Below, piece by piece: positions 18,138 to 25,646 of a DNA stretch of 64,000 nucleotides; within the stretch, counting starts at the first letter, position 1; each line of letters opens with the position of its first letter. The stretch comes from HXMU1420-13 sp965249965 (GTDB lineage: Bacteria > Bacteroidota > Rhodothermia > Balneolales > Balneolaceae), in assembly GCA_965249965.1 (NCBI GenBank), contig OZ252262.1, forward strand, positions 2,666,001 through 2,730,000, given 5' to 3'. The translations under genes and the position numbers were made by a program. The notes under the pieces were generated by a model. It worked only from the letters and a program-made list of their open reading frames with translations. It searched no databases and was not told the origin of the DNA.

Positions 18138-19283
18138 ATGGCTGACTTTTCCCAATCCTCCACAATATCCATCACTTGCCCAAAAGGGATGGTCCCATTT
18201 CTAAAAACCGAACTGGTTTTATTAGGTTTTGTAATTCGAAAAACAAGGCTTGCAGGTGTGGAGATAGATGGAACACTGGAGGATTGCATGTTTTTAAACC
18301 TCACATTAAGAACTGCGCATAGGGTGCACTTCCTTTTGAAGGAATTTAAAGCAAAAAACGCAGATGAATTATCAGATGGATTAAAGGCTGTTGCGTGGGA
18401 AGATTTCATCGATAAACACGGGTATGTGAGCCTTACGTCGTTCATCAAAAACCGAACGATTACGAATACCCAATTTGCAAATTTAGCTGCAAAAGATGCG
18501 ATTGTTGACCGAATTCGGGCTCGAAAAGGTGCACGACCTGACTCAGGCCCTAAACTCAATCGTACGGTAGTTTTTCTTTTCTGGAAAGATGAACAGGCAA
18601 TGGTGTATTTAGATACGTCCGGCGAATCGTTAAATCGTCGAGGTTATCGTCGTGAAAGTCACATGGCTCCCATGCAGGAAACACTGGCTTCTGCAATTAT
18701 TCAGGCTAGTAAGTGGGAATCCGACTGGCACTTTATCAATCCAATGTGCGGGTCTGGAACTTTAGCAATTGAAGCGGCATTAATGGCTACCCGCCGAGCA
18801 CCTGGATTGCTTCGCCCAAATTATGCCATAAAGCATATACTTGGATTTGATGAAGCTGCATGGAAAAAACTACGCTCTGAATTAAAACAAGCTTCTATTA
18901 AAGAGCCAACAGGACGGATTCTCGCAACCGACATTGATCGACGTGCCATCGAAGCTGCGAAGAAAAACGCAACCACCGCCGGAGTTGATCATCTTATCGA
19001 ATTTAAGGTCTGCGATTTCCGGGATACCGAAATTCCTTATGGTGATGGTGTCGTTGTTTTCAATCCACCCTATGGCGAGCGACTTGGAGAAGATGACAAT
19101 CTTATCCCGCTGTACAAAGCAATGGGTGACTTTTTTAAGCAAGATTGCTCTGGTAAATGGGGATACATTTTTACCGGTAACTTCGAACTTGCCAAAAAAA
19201 TCGGACTTCGTTCCTCTCGTCGAATTGAATTGTACAATTCAACGATTGAGTGCCGTTTACTGGAATTTGAGTTGTACGAATAA
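18138..19283 (+). CDS. THUMP-domain class I RNA methyltransferase (RlmL/YpsC-like)
   Basis: A 381-residue SAM-dependent RNA methyltransferase. The N-terminal ferredoxin-like and THUMP region (residues about 10-160) is followed by the UPF0020 catalytic domain. That domain has motif I (NPMCGSGTLAIEAAL) and the N-methyltransferase motif NPPYGERLGED. The architecture matches enzymes making N2-methylguanosine in 23S rRNA (RlmL N-terminal half, YpsC), though a tRNA target cannot be excluded. It is a stand-alone gene with its own upstream inverted repeat. Confidence 0.9.
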   Translation: MADFSQSSTISITCPKGMVPFLKTELVLLGFVIRKTRLAGVEIDGTLEDCMFLNLTLRTAHRVHFLLKEFKAKNADELSDGLKAVAWEDFIDKHGYVSLTSFIKNRTITNTQFANLAAKDAIVDRIRARKGARPDSGPKLNRTVVFLFWKDEQAMVYLDTSGESLNRRGYRRESHMAPMQETLASAIIQASKWESDWHFINPMCGSGTLAIEAALMATRRAPGLLRPNYAIKHILGFDEAAWKKLRSELKQASIKEPTGRILATDIDRRAIEAAKKNATTAGVDHLIEFKVCDFRDTEIPYGDGVVVFNPPYGERLGEDDNLIPLYKAMGDFFKQDCSGKWGYIFTGNFELAKKIGLRSSRRIELYNSTIECRLLEFELYE

Positions 19284-19547
19284 TTTTCTAGTCTACCTTC
19301 CTAAGACTATTGCAAATTGATGGTTGATTCTTGCCTGTCATGAAGATTGTAATTGATCTATTCATAATTCTTAACTCCATCCTTGATAACTAACTCACTT
19401 AATGGAGGAAATTATTTAAAAAAAAATTGTGACCTGTAATTCTTTGCTCTAATTTTTTGGGGAGATAAATGAATTTATAAATCCTTGTATATAATTTATT
19501 TTGGTACAGATAGTTATTTAAAAAAGAATCAGAATTAAACTTAGGGT

Positions 19548-20243
19548 TTGAAATTATTCGGGGCATATATCTTCATTATAATTCTGTTTGTGCCAATCTC
19601 AACGGAAGCACAGGATGAGAATGAAGTATTTTTCACAGGGAAGTATTTTCTTTCTAATGGCGCTATTTCATTAGATAAATCCGATGGTATGGTCGTTTGG
19701 AACTTGTTCGGTCCACAATATTACCGAGGATTAACTAAGAATCTTCAGGTGGGGATTACCTCATATTGGCTACTAACCCCTATTGTACTTGAATCGCAAT
19801 TATCAACTAAGGTTGTTGATAATATTCATATTGCAGGTGGGGGAATGTATGGACTTAATTGGGTTGGTGAAGATACTGACCCAGTTAAATCATTGTATGG
19901 AACACTAACATTTGGAGATCAGAAAACTAACATTAGCGCATCCATTTACCAGTTTACATTTTCTGAAGTCATATATGAAGAATGGACAGATTCTTATGAA
20001 AATTCTGGTCACATGATAAATATCTCTACCTATTATCGCACAAAGAGAAATGCCGCTTTTGTAGCCGATATTTTTTATGCATCATGCAGAGATGATAAAG
20101 GATTACTCTTGATCTATGGTGCACAAATTCTAACAAAGAGAAATCGCTTCTTCCATATAGGATTTATGAATTACTATAATGAGAAAAAGGAATTCTACTT
20201 TATTCCAGTTCCGTTTCTACAACTTCAAGTTGCGGTGAATTAA
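19548..20243 (+). CDS. Secreted protein of unknown function, probable small beta-barrel
   Basis: The 231-residue product begins with a signal peptide (FGAYIFIIILFVPISTEAQ). It then shows short alternating hydrophobic and aromatic strands with many glycines and tyrosines, ending in a typical outer-membrane-like strand (VPFLQLQVAVN). I see no known family. The start is a TTG, forced because the signal peptide begins there and no in-frame ATG exists earlier. Its 3' end overlaps the convergent TPR lipoprotein gene by 4 bp. The 264 bp upstream contain no other frame or repeat that I can support. Confidence 0.6.
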   Translation: MKLFGAYIFIIILFVPISTEAQDENEVFFTGKYFLSNGAISLDKSDGMVVWNLFGPQYYRGLTKNLQVGITSYWLLTPIVLESQLSTKVVDNIHIAGGGMYGLNWVGEDTDPVKSLYGTLTFGDQKTNISASIYQFTFSEVIYEEWTDSYENSGHMINISTYYRTKRNAAFVADIFYASCRDDKGLLLIYGAQILTKRNRFFHIGFMNYYNEKKEFYFIPVPFLQLQVAVN

Positions 20244-21832
20244 AACTTACTCCCTCTAATCCAGGTATCAGATCGCTCCCAGCTTGCATCGAATTTAGCT
20301 TGTAGTTCAGCATCTTCTACCCCCTGACCTTCCAGGGCTTGCAACAAACCAAAGTAAGACCAGCCATTATTTGGGTGATCATTTAATTCGAGTCGGTACA
20401 CTTCCTCGGCTTTTTCGTAATCTTGTACTTCAAGATAGGCAGCACCCAACCAATGTCGGGCTGCAAAAGGCAGTGGTTCGGGTTCGTCATAATCAAGCGT
20501 ATCTTCGATGCGAACTGCTTCTTCAAAGGCATTAATTGCGGCATCCATATCACCTTCTAACCATGAAATTTCCCCTTTCAGAATTCCTGAAACCGTACCA
20601 AGAAGTGTGTTTGCTGAATGAAATCGGAAACGAGAACTGGTAGAATCCGTCAGTTCAACCAATCGATTTAAATACACATTGGCTGAATCTATCTCTCCTT
20701 CTTTGGCGAAAGCATATCCCCAGGCAAAATCAAACATTCCGGCTGCCACATCATAATCAGATCGTTCAGTGACTCTGAAAACTTCATCAAAACGGCCGAA
20801 ACGAATGAGCGTAAGTAGCTCATACATGTTGTTTCCGGTCAATGTTGAATAATCTCGTCCGGCTTGCGTTGAAACTCCACCTTGTCCATCCATAGATCCT
20901 GCAAAGAGCAGCATATGCAAGTTATGACTTGGATAAATTGCAAAACCCTCTCCCACGGCTTCTTTCTGATCAGAATGCCACGCCATAATATTTGCACGAA
21001 CGGCATCGCCCCAACGACCAATTTCTGCCCATGTATGCGAGGGCATGTGATTCATGTGGCTCGCTCCCGGAATGGAAGTCCCAACATATTCAGAACAATC
21101 CTCTGCTTTTCCAGGATCTTGAGTGGATTCTGTAGCATGAATATATAAATGACAGGCTCCGGGATGTTTGATGTCTTGCGCAAGCACACTTTCCAGCACC
21201 TGGTGAATTTTCATAACATCCTCATCGATAATATCCCGATAGCCACGTCGTGGTTCGAGTAGAAATAATGCTTCCCCATAAAAAGTACCGGCATCTAAAT
21301 CATCCGGATATTTTTCATACAGTTTTCCTGCCGCAACAGCATACAGTGAGTCGAGTCCTTTTTGCTCGTCGGAATCAAATTCAGCGGCGTATCGAACCGC
21401 CATGGTTTCAATAAAATCTTTCTCTTTTTGGGATGCATGGCCTTCCTCTGCAAGTTCTACTGCTTTTTGGATTGCTGCAAAGGCTCTTGGAGAATCATCT
21501 TCGCCCATTCTGCCATTTAAATAAGAACCCCATGACCACGCTTCGCCCCAGTAGCATATCGCACAATTTGGATCCAATTTCCATGCTTCACGAAATGACC
21601 GCGAGGCATCTTCTGGTGTAAAAGCATACATCATTTGAAACCCCTGGTCGAAGTACTTTTGAGCTAGCTCGTTTTCAGAAGAAATTGGTCGATGAAAATC
21701 CCCTAAGGCTTTTTCATACATAGGAAATGGCTCTTCAAATTCAGATGGGTAGGTAATTTCTGCCGTTTGCGCACATGCACTTAACGAAACCAAAACGGCT
21801 AGACAAAATGTAGTAAAGAGAGATCGAGTCAT
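20240..21832 (-). CDS. TPR-repeat lipoprotein
   Basis: This 530-residue secreted protein has a lipoprotein signal (LVSLSAC, C20). TPR-like helices follow, for example FTPEDASRSFREAWKLDPNCA and a C-terminal DYEKAEEVYRLELNDHPNN. A histidine-rich conserved block (CHLYIHATES and SHMNHMPSHTWAEIGRWGDA) sits in the middle and could bind metal. The protein belongs to a widespread but uncharacterised TPR family carrying the CYWGEAWSWG signature. The gene is divergent from the copper-sensor regulator, so it may share its control region, but a role in copper handling is only a guess. Confidence 0.8.
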   Translation of the reverse strand: MTRSLFTTFCLAVLVSLSACAQTAEITYPSEFEEPFPMYEKALGDFHRPISSENELAQKYFDQGFQMMYAFTPEDASRSFREAWKLDPNCAICYWGEAWSWGSYLNGRMGEDDSPRAFAAIQKAVELAEEGHASQKEKDFIETMAVRYAAEFDSDEQKGLDSLYAVAAGKLYEKYPDDLDAGTFYGEALFLLEPRRGYRDIIDEDVMKIHQVLESVLAQDIKHPGACHLYIHATESTQDPGKAEDCSEYVGTSIPGASHMNHMPSHTWAEIGRWGDAVRANIMAWHSDQKEAVGEGFAIYPSHNLHMLLFAGSMDGQGGVSTQAGRDYSTLTGNNMYELLTLIRFGRFDEVFRVTERSDYDVAAGMFDFAWGYAFAKEGEIDSANVYLNRLVELTDSTSSRFRFHSANTLLGTVSGILKGEISWLEGDMDAAINAFEEAVRIEDTLDYDEPEPLPFAARHWLGAAYLEVQDYEKAEEVYRLELNDHPNNGWSYFGLLQALEGQGVEDAELQAKFDASWERSDTWIRGSKF

Positions 21833-21915
21833 AGCATAGATTAATTTTCGGAAAACTAGTTGAATCTTTGTGCAGCTGCAATTCTAAATTACCGTTCAAA
21901 GAAGTATACTTAGAG

Positions 21916-22485
21916 ATGTTTACAGCTCATCTACATATTAAGAATATGGTTTGTGGCCGCTGCCTTAAAGTGGTTGGCGATATATTAGATCAACAGGGAT
22001 TTGGTGTGATTTCGTTGGAGCTTGGCAAAGCATATGTTGAGTCGGAGCATGAAATTGATCGTGAAGCGATAGCTTCAGCACTTGAAAAAGAAGGATTTGA
22101 GCTTATTGATGACGATCAATCCAAACTCATCAATTTGATCAAAACGATGGTAATTAAACATGTTCATCATGAGTCCAGCGAAATTGAGCAAATGAATATT
22201 TCGGCTTTCCTAGAAAAGGATCTTGGGAAAAGTTATTCCTATCTGAGTTCATTATTCTCAAAAGTGGAAGGTCGAACCATTGAAAAATTTGTGATTCTGC
22301 AACGGATTGAACGAGTGAAAGAATTACTCGTTTATGGCGAAAAAACCATTTCTGAGATTGCCTGGGAATTGGGTTATAGCAGCTCACAATACCTTTCCAA
22401 TCAGTTTAAATCCGAAACCGGACTCACTCCATCTGAATTCAGAAAAATGATGGATAAGCCAAGAAAAGCTATTGATAAGCTTTGA
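21916..22485 (+). CDS. Copper-responsive-type regulator: HMA domain fused to AraC helix-turn-helix
   Basis: A 189-residue protein. Residues 1-65 resemble a heavy-metal-associated domain with the metal loop NMVCGRC (C13, C16). Residues about 100-180 form an AraC-type double helix-turn-helix (ISEIAWELGYSSSQYLSNQFKSETGLTPSEF). It is therefore likely a one-component regulator that binds a soft metal, probably Cu(I), directly and controls the adjacent ATPase and oxidase genes. I use the ATG at 21916; a TTG at 21868 would add a cysteine-containing leader (MCSCNSK) that could also contribute thiols. The next gene on the strand starts 256 bp downstream behind a repeat and its own promoter region. Confidence 0.85.
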   Translation: MFTAHLHIKNMVCGRCLKVVGDILDQQGFGVISLELGKAYVESEHEIDREAIASALEKEGFELIDDDQSKLINLIKTMVIKHVHHESSEIEQMNISAFLEKDLGKSYSYLSSLFSKVEGRTIEKFVILQRIERVKELLVYGEKTISEIAWELGYSSSQYLSNQFKSETGLTPSEFRKMMDKPRKAIDKL

Positions 22486-22504
22486 TTATCATCCTTTTTG
22501 AGCC

Positions 22505-22636
22505 GTCATTACGAGGAGAAAACTATTGTAAATAAGATTGCTAAATAGTCGACGAAGTAATCTCTTTCAAATTGTAGAGATCGCCGCGTCGATTAAATCA
22601 TTGTATTTTGTTGTAAGATTGTCTCCTCGCGATGAC
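22505..22636. repeat. Degenerate palindromic intergenic repeat
   Basis: The ends GTCATTACGAGGAG (22505-22518) and CTCCTCGCGATGAC (22623-22636) are near-perfect reverse complements. Internal pieces (GACGAAGTAATCTC, GAGATCGCCGCGTCG) resemble the common GTCATTGCGAGGAG...GACGAAGCAATCTC intergenic repeat seen in many bacterial genomes, including Bacteroidota. This looks like an eroded copy inserted between the regulator and the copper ATPase gene. Confidence 0.65.
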
Positions 22637-22666
22637 CTTCTTTAAGGTATCCCAATCCAAAAACCT

Positions 22667-22693
22667 TATACAAATTCTATACAATTCTATACA
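22667..22693. promoter_or_regulatory. Three phased TATACA repeats upstream of the copper ATPase
   Basis: TATACA occurs at 22667, 22678 and 22688, that is with 11 and 10 bp periods, the last two within the repeated TTCTATACA. All three lie on the same face of the helix 49-75 bp before the ATPase ATG. AraC-type proteins bind direct repeats on one helix face, so this is a candidate operator for the HMA-AraC regulator. Confidence 0.45.
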
Positions 22694-22741
22694 TGTTTAG
22701 ATTCTTATTCTACCGATGTTCAATCACCAAATTAAAAACCT

Positions 22742-25099
22742 ATGGAACAGATTTATAAAGTAGATGGCATGTCGTGTAATGGCTGCCGGGGACATGTTGA
22801 AGAACTTCTTTCAAAAGTTGATGGAGTTGATCAGGTATCTGTTTTGCTTGATGAAGCCGAAGCGCATGTATCAGGATCATCTGATCTCATAGATCTCCAA
22901 TTAGCTTTAAAAGAAGATGGTGGACATTACTCCATTCGAGATGTAGAAGATACTCCGATCGAAAAAGATGAGATTCCTGAAGAAGCCAAAACAGGCAAAT
23001 ACTATTGCCCGATGCACTGCGAAGGCGATAAAATGTATGATCAGCCCGGTGATTGTCCGGTTTGTGGAATGGATTTAGTTCCTGAAGTCTCTGATTCTTT
23101 GGAAGATGCCGAACAAGCAAACTATCAGCGATTGAAAAACAAACTATGGATCAGTATCGCATTTACTCTGCCTGTGTTTGTAATTGCCATGTCAGAGATG
23201 ATTCCAAATAATCCACTCTATCGATGGCTGGATGTAGGAATCTGGAATTGGATTCAATTTGTACTAACTCTTCCCGTAGTTTTCTACAGCACCCGAATGT
23301 TCTTCGAACGTGCCTGGAGATCGCTCAAAACATGGAATTTGAACATGTTTACATTAATTGGAGTTGGTGCCGGTGTAGCATGGACGTTCAGCGTAATCGC
23401 CTTGATATTCCCCGACCTATTCCCTGCTGAATTCAAGAATATGAATGGTCATGTATTTCTGTATTTCGAAACTGCAGTTGTAATTCTCACGCTGGTTTTA
23501 GTTGGACAAGTCCTTGAAGCGAAAGCTCATTCCCAAACCAATGCATCCATCAAAGCCTTGCTTGAACTCACTCCCAATGATGCCGTCCGAATATCAGAAT
23601 CCGGCATGATGGAGTTTATCACGGTGGATGAAATCAAAGTTGGGGATCGGCTTCGAATCAAACCAAGTGATAAAATTCCGGTTGATGGTCATGTTTTTTC
23701 AGGATCCGCAAACGTCGATGAATCCACGATTACAGGAGAATCCATGCCGGTTTATAAAGCCAAAGGTGATTCTGTGACTTCCGGCACCATAAATACCAAC
23801 ACCAGCTTTGATATGATTGCCGAGAAAATTGGCGATGATACATTACTCGCACAAATCATTGATTTGGTTAAAAAAGCGAGTTCAAGTCGTGCTCCAATTC
23901 AGAAATTAGCAGATCGGATATCCGGATATTTTGTCCCTACTGTCATTTTAGTGTCGGTCGCTACATTTTTCTTGTGGTGGATGTTTGGTCCTGAGCCTTC
24001 GATGGTCTATGGACTGGTAAATGCGATCGCTGTACTCATCATAGCTTGCCCTTGTGCGCTCGGACTAGCAACACCGATGTCGGTTATGGTTGGAATGGGC
24101 AAAGGAGCTGAAAACGGCGTTTTGATCAAGAATGCGGAGAAACTCGAAGAACTAGCATCCATTGATGTACTTGTTGTGGATAAAACCGGAACATTAACCG
24201 AAGGCAAACCAAGTTTAGAATCCATCCGCATTTTGGATTCTGCATATTCAGAGGATCAGGTCCTTCAAATTGCAGCTTCATTAAATGCACATAGTGAGCA
24301 TCCACTTGCGAAAGCTTTTTTGGATGCAGCTACTTCAAAAGGAATTGAGCTGATTGAAGCCTCTGAAATTAACGCTAAATCTGGCTTTGGAATCGAAGGG
24401 AATATTGAAGGCAAAAAGGTACGATTAGGTAGTGAATCCTATATCAAGCCAAGCCAGAATGTGCATACAGAAGATCAAAATCATACTATTTCTTGGCTTG
24501 AAATTGATGGAGAAATTACTGGATATTTTACTATATCAGATCAAATTAAACCATTGGCTAGCAATGCAATTAGTGAATTACACGATAACAGTATTGAAGT
24601 TATCATGCTTTCCGGTGATCACGATCAAGTAGTTGCTTCGGTTGCTAAAGAATTGGGCATCGATGAATTCAAATCCATGTGTTTACCTACAGATAAAATC
24701 GAAGAAGTAAAACGACTACAAGCTGCTGGTAAGAAAGTTGCTGTTGCAGGTGATGGAACCAACGATGCCCCTGCTCTTGCTCAGGCTGATATTGGAATTG
24801 CGATGGACACAGGAACGGATGTAGCCATTGAATCGGCAGACATCACATTACTAAAAGGCGACATTTCCGGAATCACTCGAGCTATTCGGTTAAGCAAATC
24901 AGTGATGAAGAACATTAAACAGAATCTTTTCTTTGCTTTGATTTACAACACTATTGGAATTCCGATAGCTGCAGGAATCCTTTTTCCGGTTTTTGGGATG
25001 CTTTTATCACCCATGATTGCAGCCCTTGCAATGAGTTTTAGTTCCGTTTCTGTAATTGGAAACTCATTACGGTTGAAATCGGTTCGCCTAATTGACTAA
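22742..25099 (+). CDS. copA: Copper-exporting P1B-type ATPase
   Basis: A 785-residue P1B ATPase. It has an N-terminal HMA domain (GMSCNGC, C12 and C15). A second small heavy-metal-binding domain with YYCPMHC and GDCPVCGMDL (C90, C94, C106, C109) comes next, of the type often seen on CopA/CopB-like ATPases. The transmembrane metal motif CPC is at 436-438, the phosphorylation site D480 in DKTGT, and the hinge in GDGTNDAPAL. The CPC motif and HMA domain indicate Cu(I)/Ag(I) export from the cytoplasm. It is followed after 9 bp by a Met/His-rich small protein and then the multicopper oxidase. Confidence 0.95.
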   Translation: MEQIYKVDGMSCNGCRGHVEELLSKVDGVDQVSVLLDEAEAHVSGSSDLIDLQLALKEDGGHYSIRDVEDTPIEKDEIPEEAKTGKYYCPMHCEGDKMYDQPGDCPVCGMDLVPEVSDSLEDAEQANYQRLKNKLWISIAFTLPVFVIAMSEMIPNNPLYRWLDVGIWNWIQFVLTLPVVFYSTRMFFERAWRSLKTWNLNMFTLIGVGAGVAWTFSVIALIFPDLFPAEFKNMNGHVFLYFETAVVILTLVLVGQVLEAKAHSQTNASIKALLELTPNDAVRISESGMMEFITVDEIKVGDRLRIKPSDKIPVDGHVFSGSANVDESTITGESMPVYKAKGDSVTSGTINTNTSFDMIAEKIGDDTLLAQIIDLVKKASSSRAPIQKLADRISGYFVPTVILVSVATFFLWWMFGPEPSMVYGLVNAIAVLIIACPCALGLATPMSVMVGMGKGAENGVLIKNAEKLEELASIDVLVVDKTGTLTEGKPSLESIRILDSAYSEDQVLQIAASLNAHSEHPLAKAFLDAATSKGIELIEASEINAKSGFGIEGNIEGKKVRLGSESYIKPSQNVHTEDQNHTISWLEIDGEITGYFTISDQIKPLASNAISELHDNSIEVIMLSGDHDQVVASVAKELGIDEFKSMCLPTDKIEEVKRLQAAGKKVAVAGDGTNDAPALAQADIGIAMDTGTDVAIESADITLLKGDISGITRAIRLSKSVMKNIKQNLFFALIYNTIGIPIAAGILFPVFGMLLSPMIAALAMSFSSVSVIGNSLRLKSVRLID

Positions 25100-25108
25100 A
25101 TTCAATTC

Positions 25109-25585
25109 TTGACTTCAAAAAAATACATATCCATTTTTTCAGGACTACTAAGTATAATATTAGTGGCCAATGTTGTAATTCCAGCCCTATCAAATTGCTT
25201 GTTATTAGCTGATTGTGATATGATGAAAATGTCTAATTCTGACCAAAATCATAAGATGAGTGTTATGACGGACATGAGTGAAATGAAAGATGCTCATGAT
25301 TCAATGAAATCGAATTCAGATCATTGTGAATCAATGAATGATCTACCTGCTTATTTATTAACTGATCATGAAATATCAGCCTGTGAGTGTCTGGAAATAG
25401 CTTTTAATGAATTGGAATCCATTATTCCACAGTTAAAAACATTACAAAATGTAGATGTTCGCGAGTTAATTCATATGAATGAAATTGACTCAAAACATGA
25501 TCAAGAAACGATCATGTTTATTCAGCTTGAAACAGATCCCTCTCCACCCGATTTATTTATTCAATTTGAGTCACTGTTGATTTAG
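25109..25585 (+). CDS. Met/His-rich exported small protein in the copper cluster
   Basis: The 158-residue product starts with a hydrophobic signal or anchor (residues about 7-30). A stretch very rich in Met, His, Asp and Cys follows (residues about 36-80: CDMMKMSNSDQNHKMSV and similar), with a pair CEC near residue 92. Such composition is typical of periplasmic copper-binding proteins. No family is recognised. The TTG start is used because no ATG precedes the hydrophobic segment. It lies between the copper ATPase and the multicopper oxidase, so copper capture or transfer in the periplasm is the reasonable guess. Confidence 0.6.
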   Translation: MTSKKYISIFSGLLSIILVANVVIPALSNCLLLADCDMMKMSNSDQNHKMSVMTDMSEMKDAHDSMKSNSDHCESMNDLPAYLLTDHEISACECLEIAFNELESIIPQLKTLQNVDVRELIHMNEIDSKHDQETIMFIQLETDPSPPDLFIQFESLLI

Positions 25586-25646
25586 CGATCCTTTTTAAAT
25601 CGCTCCCCACACAACATCAACAGAAATATTTTCAATTACTTTTACG

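Noticed and set aside
25584..25604. AGCGAT/ATCGCT hairpin after the Met/His-rich gene as a terminator
   Set aside because: Only six pairs, no following T-run, and the oxidase downstream probably needs read-through.
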